Source: Chryseobacterium oranimense | GTDB taxonomy: Bacteria > Bacteroidota > Bacteroidia > Flavobacteriales > Weeksellaceae | Direction: 5' to 3' | DNA length: 64,000 bases | Assembly: GCF_900129755.1 (NCBI RefSeq) | Contig: NZ_FQWT01000002.1 | Span: 558,001-622,000 of the forward strand | Shown: in pieces, positions 48,731 to 57,743 of the stretch | How positions within the stretch are numbered: the stretch's first letter is position 1 | How the letters are laid out: the number at the start of each line of letters is the position of its first letter | Notes under the pieces: model-generated | Seen by the model: the letters and a program-made list of their open reading frames with translations, nothing else | Told to the model about the DNA's origin: nothing | The model's database searches: none | Position numbers and translations under genes: made by a program

Positions 48731-50391
48731 GACAGGTTGGAATTTTTTTTCATTTTTTCATACCTTTTATCCATATCGGTCCCTCTTCTTGCATCACCAT
48801 AATCATCCAGAATTTCCTGCTCATATTTGCCGTGCATATCTCCCCAGTCTCCCGGATTTCTTGATAGTTTTTCTAATTTTTCGCCTTCTTTTTTTGTTTT
48901 ATTTTGTTTGGCCGTATCTGCATCTTTTTTAGCAAAAAACCGGCCTAATGCCGCTCCGAAATCGTCTTTCACAAATCCCGGCCTGTTAATGTGATGATCC
49001 AGTACGGTGGCTTTACCTAATTTTGACTGCAAATAGTCTGACAATTTATATGAATAGCCTGTAGGAGTTAAAGGAAGTACTTCCTCTTTTAATCGCTTGA
49101 TAAAATCCAGCACCTGCTTTTCCTGAAATGTCTTATCAATAACTGCATTTACAATGGGCTGCAGAGGTTTACATTCCACTGTTTTTCCGAATAAAGATTC
49201 TTTACAGTTTTCTCTGATTTTATTTGATAAGGTATTTCCTGTAATTTTTTCCGCTTTGGAATTCGAAGGATCTTTATAATACAGAATTCCTGAATCAACC
49301 GTCCATCCGCATGATACAAACAACTCGTCATATTTTTCAGGATACTGCGCTTTAAATTCTTCAACCTGTGTTGTAAATTCTCCTTTTCCTGTATGATCCA
49401 CTGTTTTCTGCATGGCTCCGGCAGTTAATATCATCTGTTCTCCGGAGAGGTCCCAGTCATAGGACTGTACAGAATCCAATTTACCTTCATTTTCAGACAT
49501 TCCTATCAAGATAGCCTTTTCTTCAGTGGTGATTTTTTTGTCTGCAATCAGCGTATCCCAATCAGCATAATTTTCAAGTTTTTTCGATCCCCAGTAGGCG
49601 GGTCCGTATCTTTTGCTGTACCGGGTACAGGTTATATCATAGTTATTTCCACAATTACAGTATCTGATCTCAAACCTCTCATTGTCTTTATTTAAAAACT
49701 CATGTGTCTCATCCGGAAACTTCACTTCATCCTCTGTCCCTGTTACTTCAGCTTTGAAATATAAGAAAGCATTCCTGTCATCTCTTTTATTAAATTTATC
49801 TATCAGCTTTTTTAAATCTTCATCACTTTTGGGACGCATCGTTATTTCTTTTGCATATACCAGTTTTCCGTCGATCGTGAACTCTATTTTATTTTTCTCT
49901 GTCTCACCATCCAAAAACTTGACAGGATTTTCATAGATGTTTTCCGTATTTTTCAATTTATTCTCATGAATCTCCACAGAGAGTTTTCCACTGGCTCCCT
50001 GACATTCTGCGACAACCCATACTTTTTTTTTAATGGTGGCGCTGTTTATTTTTTCAAAATCAAAATCCGGGCTGCCATCAGCTTTTTTTGCCTGCACTTC
50101 TTCTTCCCATGTAATTTTCACCTCATCTTTTGCTTTTAATTTTACAGAATCTTCTTTATCTGCCTGGATGTTTCTTCTTCCTTTTTTTTCATACTTCTTT
50201 TTTACGTCAGATACCAGACCGCCACTTTTTACGGGATAAGTTTCTTCTTTCTTTTCCCAGGTCATTTTAGGAACCTGTTTCGCAAAATATATTTTCACCA
50301 CATTCACCTCATGATCTACCTGGTGCGGTATATCAAAAGACTTCTGATTGGGGTTTGCAGCATAATCATCTTTTTGTTGTACTTCACTCAT
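48727..50391 (-). CDS. Type VI effector with lysozyme-like domain
   Basis: 554 residues, no signal peptide. N-terminus (1-250) shares the divergent region with the M15-like effector: VVKIYFAKQVPKMTWEK at 31-47, KKVWVVAECQG and EFLNKDNERFEIRY. From ~285 there is a lysozyme/chitosanase-like block, AILIGMSENEGKLDSVQSYD (293-312, with Glu300 or Glu302 as probable catalytic acid), ILTAGAMQKTV and VEEFKAQYPEKYDELF. Muramidase attack on peptidoglycan is therefore expected. The tail is charged and helical (LEKLSRNPGDWGDMHGKYEQ). Four-base overlap with the candidate immunity gene downstream; the upstream lipoprotein is 75 bp away. Confidence 0.78.
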   Translation of the reverse strand: MSEVQQKDDYAANPNQKSFDIPHQVDHEVNVVKIYFAKQVPKMTWEKKEETYPVKSGGLVSDVKKKYEKKGRRNIQADKEDSVKLKAKDEVKITWEEEVQAKKADGSPDFDFEKINSATIKKKVWVVAECQGASGKLSVEIHENKLKNTENIYENPVKFLDGETEKNKIEFTIDGKLVYAKEITMRPKSDEDLKKLIDKFNKRDDRNAFLYFKAEVTGTEDEVKFPDETHEFLNKDNERFEIRYCNCGNNYDITCTRYSKRYGPAYWGSKKLENYADWDTLIADKKITTEEKAILIGMSENEGKLDSVQSYDWDLSGEQMILTAGAMQKTVDHTGKGEFTTQVEEFKAQYPEKYDELFVSCGWTVDSGILYYKDPSNSKAEKITGNTLSNKIRENCKESLFGKTVECKPLQPIVNAVIDKTFQEKQVLDFIKRLKEEVLPLTPTGYSYKLSDYLQSKLGKATVLDHHINRPGFVKDDFGAALGRFFAKKDADTAKQNKTKKEGEKLEKLSRNPGDWGDMHGKYEQEILDDYGDARRGTDMDKRYEKMKKNSNLS

Positions 50392-50466
50392 GACGTTTTA
50401 TTTTAAGCCGATTAGTAAAAATCATTTGAGCTTTCTTTTCCAAATCTTTAATAGTTTTAAAAATCT

Positions 50467-51180
50467 TTACCAGCAAAATTTATCTGATACTGCATATTCT
50501 GTACATTGATCAACCCTTTTGAGTTTGTCTCCAACAACTTGATTTTTATAAAGTTTTCTTTCGCCAGCATCACTCATTCCTGTTATCAGATACTTCCCGG
50601 TCTTATCCCATCCGTAGAATGCGGCTTTATTGAAAAAATTCTCTTCAAGTGAAATTCCATTTTTCCCTCCTTTGAACATAACATATACATCGTTATCCCG
50701 CATACTGTTTTGAAGGTCAAGAAGTAAAATATCTTCATATCCATCTTGGTCAACATCGAAAATATATAAAAGCTTAGAAGAAAACTCTCTCACATATTTT
50801 TTTTCGTATTCTACAAAATCCGTCCTCTTAAATTTCAAATTTTTATAATTTTCGTAAGCAGATTCATAATCAGTATTAATAAGACCTGTTGAAGAATTAA
50901 AGTTGTCCTGTAATATTGTATAAAATTCTTTCGGTAAAGGAAGATTACTAGTAATGCTTGATACATTTGTATAAACACTATCTTTCTCACATAATAATTG
51001 GATAGAATATTCTTTATTATTGTAATGTAACGGAATAATAAAAGTGAAAGAATCTGATGCCCTTTCCTTTTCAACATTAATATTATTGGCTGGAAGATTG
51101 GTATGTGCCTCTTTACCTGAACAATTAATATTTATAGAAAATATTAAGGGAAGGAGTATTATTAAGTTATGTGCTTTCAT
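50467..51180 (-). CDS. Lipoprotein, candidate immunity factor for the PAAR-like muramidase
   Basis: 237 residues with a signal sequence ending at Cys (ILLPLIFSININC; the -1 Asn makes the lipobox imperfect). One EF-hand-like/FG-GAP motif, FDVDQDGYEDILLLD (near 144), followed by a beta region (GWDKTGKYLITGMSDAGER). It starts 5 bp after the stop of the PAAR-like effector gene, hence co-translation. Periplasmic or envelope-anchored; this is where protection against a peptidoglycan-degrading effector would be needed. The function is inferred from layout. Confidence 0.7.
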   Translation of the reverse strand: MKAHNLIILLPLIFSININCSGKEAHTNLPANNINVEKERASDSFTFIIPLHYNNKEYSIQLLCEKDSVYTNVSSITSNLPLPKEFYTILQDNFNSSTGLINTDYESAYENYKNLKFKRTDFVEYEKKYVREFSSKLLYIFDVDQDGYEDILLLDLQNSMRDNDVYVMFKGGKNGISLEENFFNKAAFYGWDKTGKYLITGMSDAGERKLYKNQVVGDKLKRVDQCTEYAVSDKFCW

Positions 51181-51185
51181 AAAAA

Positions 51186-52730
51186 TTATTCGTTAATTTT
51201 TCCTATTCTTTCATTATAATTAAAATCCAAGCTATTTTTTCGCTCTATACTTAATGTTCCATCTTTAGAAACCCCAACAATATAATGACCACCATTATAT
51301 AGTTTAATTATTTCTGCGTCTAATATGGATTTTTCATTCTGATTTGCAGAGGTATCCGGTAAATACCCACTAAATTGTTGCAATTCCGGAATTGTGCTCG
51401 GACATGTTTTATAGGTTATATCTCCTTCCTTAATAGAATATGATTTTAATTGTTTGGTATTTTTTAAAAGACGACGAATATGATTAACTGCAGCCCGTAT
51501 TTTTTCCGGTAATTTTATATTCATTTTCACTGCAATATTTTCTTTCCAATTCCAAATATAATCTGGGTTTTCAAGTGCTTTTTTTGATTCTGCAGATGTT
51601 GTACTTAAGTTATTTTTCTCATATTTAAAATCTATTTGACATATCCCCCAACCATCAGGATAACCATAATTAGGAATCCCCTTACTTTCAGAGTTTCTTC
51701 CGGAAGGCCCATATACTGCCTCTTTTCTATTTTTCCCTTTCCCCACAAATTCAGGATCCCAAAACTGTTTCATTAATGGGATACCCTCACTTCCGGATTC
51801 ACTGACAGCCATTTTATAAATAAACCAGTATTTTGATAAATATCCCTTATCCGTAAAATATTTTTTTACTACTTCCTTAGTAGGATTTTTTCCTCTTATA
51901 TAAAATTGAAAATTACTTACCATAGAAGTTTTTGCTTCATTCCATACTTCTACAGTAGCGGTACCTCCTCTAAATAGTCCCCGGAAGTCAACATCCCATT
52001 TGGTTTTTCCTTTATTGGCAATCATAAATGCAGCCCCTCCATCAGACTTTGCCGGAAAATAATCAACATCGTTTCTGTCATAGAGTGTGGCACTAGCTTT
52101 AAACTTAAATTCCGTCTTTAATCTAAATCTTAAACTTTTATGTATACAATCCTTTCCTATATAAACTTCAATTCTTATTTTAGGCATTGCGGGCTCTGGC
52201 GAAATAAAAACGAAAGACTCGGGATCAATTTTTACATCATTATAATAAACTGAAACCGTAAAAATATTATCTTCTGGTGTTAAAATCCTATCCACCTTCG
52301 GTATAGGCGACGGAGAGGCAGAATTAAATTCAGGATCGCAATTGATAAAAGACTCTTTTACCAAAACCTTTTGTTCCTGTATAATAGAGGTTCCCGGATT
52401 TTGCCAGGGGCTTAACTTTATAACGCTCATACATGGTGGGGGAGACATATTTCTTGCAGGCCATTTGGGATGCCCACAGGTTCCTTTAAACTGAAGGTTC
52501 ACCATGTTATTACCATCACCTATTGTTGCAAATGGCTGATCCTGAAGCTTTATTTCGTTAGAGGTAACTTTCAGTTCCCCGGGTGACTGAGCATAGGGAC
52601 ATTTCAGCTTTGCTCCATGCATTACCTGTTCTCTTTTTTCTACAGGAGAATCTTCGCTGGATTTCTTTTGCTGTTCTGTTCTTTTTTGGTTAAGCTTTTG
52701 ATCGTGCGCTGAAGTATTTTGATCTTCCAT
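51186..52730 (-). CDS. PAAR-like (DUF4280) type VI effector with lytic transglycosylase-like domain
   Basis: 514 residues. After a charged N-terminus, residues ~37-136 form a DUF4280 PAAR-like tip domain (MHGAKLKCPYAQSPGELKV, LQFKGTCGHPKWP, PPPCMSVIKLSPWQNPGTS, SFINCDPE; the four Cys segments are conserved in that family). A beta domain follows (150-285). From ~300 is a lysozyme/SLT-like block: YKMAVSESGSEGIPL with candidate catalytic Glu311, GYPDGWGICQIDFKYE, and IWNWKENIAVKMN. So the tip protein itself carries a peptidoglycan-cutting domain. It lies 85 bp downstream of vgrG and 5 bp upstream of the lipoprotein. Confidence 0.8.
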   Translation of the reverse strand: MEDQNTSAHDQKLNQKRTEQQKKSSEDSPVEKREQVMHGAKLKCPYAQSPGELKVTSNEIKLQDQPFATIGDGNNMVNLQFKGTCGHPKWPARNMSPPPCMSVIKLSPWQNPGTSIIQEQKVLVKESFINCDPEFNSASPSPIPKVDRILTPEDNIFTVSVYYNDVKIDPESFVFISPEPAMPKIRIEVYIGKDCIHKSLRFRLKTEFKFKASATLYDRNDVDYFPAKSDGGAAFMIANKGKTKWDVDFRGLFRGGTATVEVWNEAKTSMVSNFQFYIRGKNPTKEVVKKYFTDKGYLSKYWFIYKMAVSESGSEGIPLMKQFWDPEFVGKGKNRKEAVYGPSGRNSESKGIPNYGYPDGWGICQIDFKYEKNNLSTTSAESKKALENPDYIWNWKENIAVKMNIKLPEKIRAAVNHIRRLLKNTKQLKSYSIKEGDITYKTCPSTIPELQQFSGYLPDTSANQNEKSILDAEIIKLYNGGHYIVGVSKDGTLSIERKNSLDFNYNERIGKINE

Positions 52731-52815
52731 GTGTTAGTTTTTTGGATTGGATTCAATTGCAAGGCTGGAATCATATTCGCAGGCAATGAAATTTACTTTC
52801 ATCACCGTAGCAGAT

Positions 52816-54699
52816 TTAGCCTTTACTTACTTTAACGTCTTTTCCTCCCTGGAATACGGCCAATGATGTTCCTCTCAGTTTTAAATCTCCTTTAGAGGTC
52901 TGTATATCGGCTTCCCCGGAAATACTTTTAAACTTATTACCCGTGCTTTCCGTCTGATCCTGTTTAACAGTAATTATTTTATTTTCAGAAGTTTGTATAT
53001 ATCTCTTTGTTATAGACTCAGTATGATCATTTCCAATGTTTATGGTGCTGTCCTGCCCAATCTTAGTGGTCATATTCCTTCCCACGGAAATATGCATATC
53101 TTCACCTGCCGTAAAGGTCATATTCTTAGGTGCGGTAACATGAATATTCCCCTGACCATCCATAAAATAAGTATTCCCGCTTGGGTCTTTAATGGTTACA
53201 CTTTTTTCCGCATCATTCATTAAAACCTTAATTCCACTTCTGGTCTGTATAGATTTCAAATGATTGTCCACACCTCCGCCCAGGCCTACCTGGCCATGAA
53301 ACATTCCACCCATTGCAAATGGAAAATCGGGATTGTGGTATTCAAATCCCACCATGACCTGATCCCCAATTTCAGGAACTGCTACAAATCCCCGGTTTTG
53401 GGTAACAGCATCCGTACCTCCTGCATCAGGGCTCATCATCCTGATAAAGTGGGTGGTATCATTTAGCTGCCAGTCAAACCGGACCTGTATTCTACCCTGA
53501 TTCAATGGATCTACATTGGATATAACTGTGGCTACCTGCGGCTCTGCTTTAGGCATTTCAAAATCAGGTTTTGGCATAAATCCAGTTCCTTCAGCAATAG
53601 CTTCAAAACTTCCTGTATAATATCCTCTTGCATTAACTTCATGACTCACCTCTGTGATCATAAGGGTTGTAAAATGCGAGGTTTCATTGCTGTCCGTCTT
53701 TCTCATAGCCAAATCTGCAACACAGCCAATATACAGGAATGGAACTGTCGTGTGTCCTGTAACGGTAAAAACCTCTACTGCTTTACTTCCCCTTGCACTT
53801 TTCTGGGAATCATCCACATCGCGGAACATATTGGCATTAATGGGAGTAGGAGTTAATGATCGGGTAGTAAAAATAGTATCATTCAGTTGATAAGCTTTGG
53901 AAGATAATTCTCCTACATGTTTTACAGGATCGTCAGCACCGATCATTTTAGTATGACTGCTGCTGTTATAGCCAAAGTATTCCGGTTTGGTGTGAACGGC
54001 CTTTAACTCAACATTCACATCAGTTACGTTGCTACCATATATCAACTGGATAGGTTTCTCAGAAGCGGGGAGTTTCCCGAAATGAAGAATTTCTCCGTCA
54101 TAATAAAACTGTTCTCCGTAGGCTTCTGCAATTCTTGTAAGATAGTTGTAGTGGGTTTCGTTGTATTGTGAGCTGTAACTGATATAGCTTTTATTCTGGG
54201 TATCTATCCTGAAATCAAATTTATTTGACCCTAATGTCTCATTGATAATACGGTTGGCAATAATATTTGTATTCACCTCCTGGCCCCCCCCGAAACTTTG
54301 GGTATGTGGAGCGGAATCCATCAGGATAGTGGGGCTTTTCCCTTTTAGAATAATATTTCCCAGACTCATTTTTTCCTGACTGAATGCCACTTTGGTAATA
54401 AGACCCACAAACGTTCTCTCAGGGCTGTCATTTTCAGCATCCTTATATTTAAAAACAATGGTTATTCTTTTTCCTAAAAATTTCTGGGCCTGTTCAAGGT
54501 TGTGATTTTGTGCTTCCCCTAAAGAGTCATGAGCCAATACCAGTTCAAAATCATGGTGCTTTCTTGCACTCTGCTGTAAACGAAAGTGTTTGAAGTGATT
54601 GATAACCTTGCCCTCAATCACAATTTCCAGTTTCACCACACGGTTAATACCCGAAATATGGTTTTCTGAAATCTTATTAGAATTTGAGGTATTTTTCAT
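52816..54699 (-). CDS. vgrG: Type VI secretion spike protein VgrG
   Basis: 627 residues. The gp27-like base (about 20-380) has LVLAHDSLGEAQNHNL, ERTFVGLITKVAFSQ, NYLTRIAEAYGEQFYYDGE and LMITEVSHEVNARGYY. The OB-fold and gp5-like spike follow (ATVISNVDPLNQGRIQVRFDW, RGFVAVPEIGDQVMVGFEY), and the C-terminus is a beta needle of repeating polar strands (DMHISVGRNMTTKIGQDST). This is the VgrG form of the Bacteroidota T6SS (subtype iii). There is no C-terminal effector extension. First gene of the cassette of three effectors. No sheath, tube or ClpV gene is present in the window. Confidence 0.93.
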   Translation of the reverse strand: MKNTSNSNKISENHISGINRVVKLEIVIEGKVINHFKHFRLQQSARKHHDFELVLAHDSLGEAQNHNLEQAQKFLGKRITIVFKYKDAENDSPERTFVGLITKVAFSQEKMSLGNIILKGKSPTILMDSAPHTQSFGGGQEVNTNIIANRIINETLGSNKFDFRIDTQNKSYISYSSQYNETHYNYLTRIAEAYGEQFYYDGEILHFGKLPASEKPIQLIYGSNVTDVNVELKAVHTKPEYFGYNSSSHTKMIGADDPVKHVGELSSKAYQLNDTIFTTRSLTPTPINANMFRDVDDSQKSARGSKAVEVFTVTGHTTVPFLYIGCVADLAMRKTDSNETSHFTTLMITEVSHEVNARGYYTGSFEAIAEGTGFMPKPDFEMPKAEPQVATVISNVDPLNQGRIQVRFDWQLNDTTHFIRMMSPDAGGTDAVTQNRGFVAVPEIGDQVMVGFEYHNPDFPFAMGGMFHGQVGLGGGVDNHLKSIQTRSGIKVLMNDAEKSVTIKDPSGNTYFMDGQGNIHVTAPKNMTFTAGEDMHISVGRNMTTKIGQDSTINIGNDHTESITKRYIQTSENKIITVKQDQTESTGNKFKSISGEADIQTSKGDLKLRGTSLAVFQGGKDVKVSKG

Positions 54700-55087
54700 A
54701 ATATTTTGGGTGTGTTTTTATATTATGTCACCTAAGTTAGATAAAAAATTGAACGCTAAATATATAATTTTATTAAAATCTGAATAATTGTAGTAAAACT
54801 ACGATTCATTAAAAAGAGCTTTGAAGTGCTTGGGTTTATATTTTTGAGGTGAACTTTTAGCTTCATGTAATCAGTGGTTTAGATCTTTTTTTCTCATTCT
54901 GCTCCAACACTGATTTTAAATCATATTTTTCCAAAGTCTGTTGATGATGTATAAAATAACACCAAAAAAATCCGCCTCAGCTGTGAGGCGGATTTTTGAT
55001 CCTGAGATATTCTGTTTAAACAGGTAAAAGAATAAAAAATTATTTTCTGAGAACTATGATTATTTATCTGAAAATAGCTTTCAGTCT
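54700..55087. other. Divergent-looking gap between VgrG promoter region and rhodanese gene
   Basis: This 388-bp A+T-rich stretch lies upstream of vgrG and downstream of the rhodanese gene; both read leftward. It contains the terminator at 54966-54997. A TATATTTAG box near 54756-54764 on the minus strand is a weak promoter candidate for vgrG without a matching TTG. No gene is seen. Confidence 0.5.
54966..54997. terminator. Bidirectional intrinsic terminator
   Basis: AATCCGCCTCA and TGAGGCGGATT form an eleven-base stem over a four-base GCTG loop with A-run on one side and T-run on the other. It is about 90 bp beyond the rhodanese stop and upstream of the vgrG cassette. Confidence 0.87.
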
Positions 55088-55927
55088 TTAGCTCTCCTTC
55101 GCAATTTCTTTCCCTTCCCTCCTGCTCCATTCGCTCCACGAACCTACATAGAGGTCAGGAATCGGGAAACCTGCATAATCCAAGGCTAAAATAGTATGGC
55201 AGGCAGTAACTCCTGATCCGCAATGGATGATCAGATGCTGAGGTTTATCTTTTAAAATCTGTATATATTTTTCTTTTAAAACTTCGGGTTTCAGGAAGTT
55301 TCCGTTTTCATCCAGGTTTTCTGAAAAAGGAATATTGATGGCTCCCGGAATATGGCCGGCCACGAGATCAATCGGCTCAGATTCACCTCTGTAGCGGTAA
55401 GCATCCCTTACATCAACAACCGTCGAAGAATGGCTTATCAACTCATTTTCAACATCTTCCAATGTCTTAACAGGAAGAAGCCAACCTTCTGTTTTAATTA
55501 GATCTGCTTTTTTAAAGATCTCTTCGCCGGCTGAAAATTCTATTCCCTCTTTTTCAGCAGACTGAATTCCGCCATCCAAAACCTGAACATTCTGAAACCC
55601 AAATGATCTCAGCATCCACCAGGCTCTTGCAGCGGCATTAGCTCCATTCTTATCATCATAGATAACCACATGCGAATCTTCAGCAATCCCTAATCCCGCA
55701 AGTGTTTCTGCAAATCTTTCAATTCCCGGCAGAGGATGTCTTCCTCCAAAGGCAGCATTGTCCCCGATTTCTGCCAGATCTTTATCCAAATCTATAAATC
55801 GGGCCCCCTTAATGTGCTTTTCAAGGTAGGTTTGATACATATTTTTCCCAGCTCTGGCATCAAGAATGATGAGGTTAGGGTTCTGGAAAATATCTTTTAA
55901 TTCTGCTGGTGAAATAATGGGTGACAT
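55088..55927 (-). CDS. sseA: Sulfurtransferase, rhodanese/mercaptopyruvate type
   Basis: 279 residues with two rhodanese domains. The first has VILDARAGKN and GGRHPLPGIERF and lacks the catalytic Cys; the second has the active loop HCGSGVTACHT with Cys236. The CGSGVT loop is that of 3-mercaptopyruvate sulfurtransferases, which move sulfane sulfur from mercaptopyruvate to thiols. Length is normal. The gene symbol is used for the family, not proven activity. Confidence 0.9.
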   Translation of the reverse strand: MSPIISPAELKDIFQNPNLIILDARAGKNMYQTYLEKHIKGARFIDLDKDLAEIGDNAAFGGRHPLPGIERFAETLAGLGIAEDSHVVIYDDKNGANAAARAWWMLRSFGFQNVQVLDGGIQSAEKEGIEFSAGEEIFKKADLIKTEGWLLPVKTLEDVENELISHSSTVVDVRDAYRYRGESEPIDLVAGHIPGAINIPFSENLDENGNFLKPEVLKEKYIQILKDKPQHLIIHCGSGVTACHTILALDYAGFPIPDLYVGSWSEWSRREGKEIAKES

Positions 55928-56100
55928 GGTGTTAATATTTGAGATTAAATAATAGGTTTTGGCTAAAGCCAGATTGATTTTTTAATATAACAGAGCGGGT
56001 TAAAACCCGCTCCTATTGATTTTTTACGCAGATTACCAGAATATATAGTTATTTCTTTCTAAAACTTATATGTATCTGACTGATTGCGTGAGAATATTAA

Positions 56101-56949
56101 TTAAAAATGAAAGATATCCTTTGCTTTATTGTAAGAACTTTCAAAATTCAGCAGGTTCAGTTTATGAGCTGCTTTTTCTACACTCATAAAATTGATCACC
56201 TGTTCTGTCGGCATATTTCCTACAAGATCGTCTTTTGCCATAGGGCATCCGCCGATTCCTTTAATCGCGCTGTCGAATCTTCTGCAGCCTTTGTCGTAAG
56301 CTGCTTTCAATTTTGAATAGGAATCTTCGTAACGGTTATGAAAGTGTCCTCCGAAGTTAATTTCCGGATATTTTGACGGAATTTTTTCAAATAAAAGAGC
56401 AATGGTTTCAGGAGTGGCAACGCCTGTAGTATCGGAAAGCAGAATGTCTTTAATTCCTATTTCTGAAAATCGTTTTGCCCAGAAATCCACATCCTCCCAT
56501 TTCCACATTTCACCGTAAGGATTTCCGAAAGCCATAGAAAAATAGATATTCAGCTGTTTTCCTTCACTTTTAACCAATTCAAGCATTCTGATGACTTCTG
56601 CAAAAGCTTCTTCCTGGTTCTTATTGGTATTCCTGTGCTGAAATGTTTCCGAAATAGAGAACGGAAAGCCCAGAATATCTACCGACTGATGCTTCAGTGC
56701 TTTTTCGGCACCTCTGTAATTCCCGATGATGGCAGAGACTTTTGTATCGGATAGAGATTTATCAATATTTTCAGCAACCTCATCAGAGTCGGCCATCTGC
56801 GGAATTGCTTTCGGGGAAACAAAACTCAGACAGTCCAGTACATCGAACCCAACTTCCATCAGGGAATTGATGTAATCTATTTTTTTACTGGTCGGGATAA
56901 ATTCTCCCCAACCCTGCATGGCATCTCTAGGACATTCTGTTAGAAACAT
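56101..56949 (-). CDS. Hydroxymethylglutaryl-CoA lyase
   Basis: 282 residues of the HMGL-like TIM barrel. The N-terminal metal/acid site reads ECPRDAMQGW (the usual PRDGLQ block with Gly and Leu changed), then DTTGVATPETI, GGHFHNRYEDSYSKL with the conserved His pair, and the catalytic Cys loop GIGGCPMAKDDLVGN. The reaction is cleavage of HMG-CoA to acetyl-CoA and acetoacetate in leucine breakdown. The protein starts slightly later than typical family members (about 10-15 residues shorter). Neighbours do not suggest a leucine pathway operon. Confidence 0.88.
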   Translation of the reverse strand: MFLTECPRDAMQGWGEFIPTSKKIDYINSLMEVGFDVLDCLSFVSPKAIPQMADSDEVAENIDKSLSDTKVSAIIGNYRGAEKALKHQSVDILGFPFSISETFQHRNTNKNQEEAFAEVIRMLELVKSEGKQLNIYFSMAFGNPYGEMWKWEDVDFWAKRFSEIGIKDILLSDTTGVATPETIALLFEKIPSKYPEINFGGHFHNRYEDSYSKLKAAYDKGCRRFDSAIKGIGGCPMAKDDLVGNMPTEQVINFMSVEKAAHKLNLLNFESSYNKAKDIFHF

Positions 56950-57359
56950 TTTTACTTTTTGATTTTCTCAAATATAATAAAACTATACTATTCTGTACAG
57001 GCTTTATACAAAGCTAATATTATTTTGATTTTCAAAGTTTTATATCCGATTTAAAATTTCGATATTTAATATTTTTGTTCAGATAATAGGGATGAATGGT
57101 AAAATATAAGTGGATTTAAGATTTACACTCACTCTCAATGATTAAAATCTTTCCAATCCGGCATCTTTAAAATGATTTTTGAATCTATCTTTACAAGAAC
57201 ACTAATGTCCAATTATTTGCAGGAGTTTTGACTGTACCCGGCAGTTGATATTCATATTTTTGGAGCAATTACTCCAGAATCATTATTCCTATTATCAACA
57301 GTGTACTTAAAGGGCTTTTATTATTTTTCATACATTAATACGACGATACGTGCAAACAA
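56950..57359. other. Intergenic region without recognised features
   Basis: A 410-bp gap with A+T-rich sequence, no credible reading frame and no clear promoter or terminator. It separates the HMG-CoA lyase gene from the 103-residue membrane protein gene; both are leftward. Confidence 0.45.
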
Positions 57360-57671
57360 TCATAGTAATTCAAAATAAAATACAGAGTCTTTTCTAATTA
57401 CTTTTAAACTTAAACTTTTTTTTTGTTTAATTAAGCTATCTCCTATTTTCAATTTATAATAAATAATATCTTTTACTGAAATTTTTTTATTCTCAGCCGT
57501 CAAAACAGTCCCCTGTCCATGATTATCATAATCTCTGTATAATTTTTTAATTCTAGAATTAACCGTATCATTAAAATGATTTGGATGTGTTTTAATTAAG
57601 AAATAAAACCCACTAAAAAACACGATAAGAATCAAAATAACAGTTATATTAGTAATAAGTTTTAGTTTCAT
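57360..57671 (-). CDS. Small single-helix membrane protein, unknown
   Basis: 103 residues with one N-terminal membrane helix (NITVILILIVFFSGFYFLI) and a charged, Lys-rich, beta-containing exterior part (KISVKDIIYYKLKIGDSLIKQ). No family recognised. The sequence is more A+T-rich than its neighbours. It stands alone downstream of the sulfur-assimilation operon. Confidence in it being a gene comes from a complete frame with plausible signal-anchor and residue use. Confidence 0.5.
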   Translation of the reverse strand: MKLKLITNITVILILIVFFSGFYFLIKTHPNHFNDTVNSRIKKLYRDYDNHGQGTVLTAENKKISVKDIIYYKLKIGDSLIKQKKSLSLKVIRKDSVFYFELL

Positions 57672-57743
57672 TTCTTATTAATTTTTCATTACTTCCCTGC
57701 TAATATATAATAAATATATTATTTTCAGTGCATCCAATCTTCT

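Noticed and set aside
44678..54699. Complete type VI secretion cluster
   Set aside because: Only vgrG, effectors and partners are present; no sheath, tube, baseplate, membrane-complex or ClpV-like gene was found.
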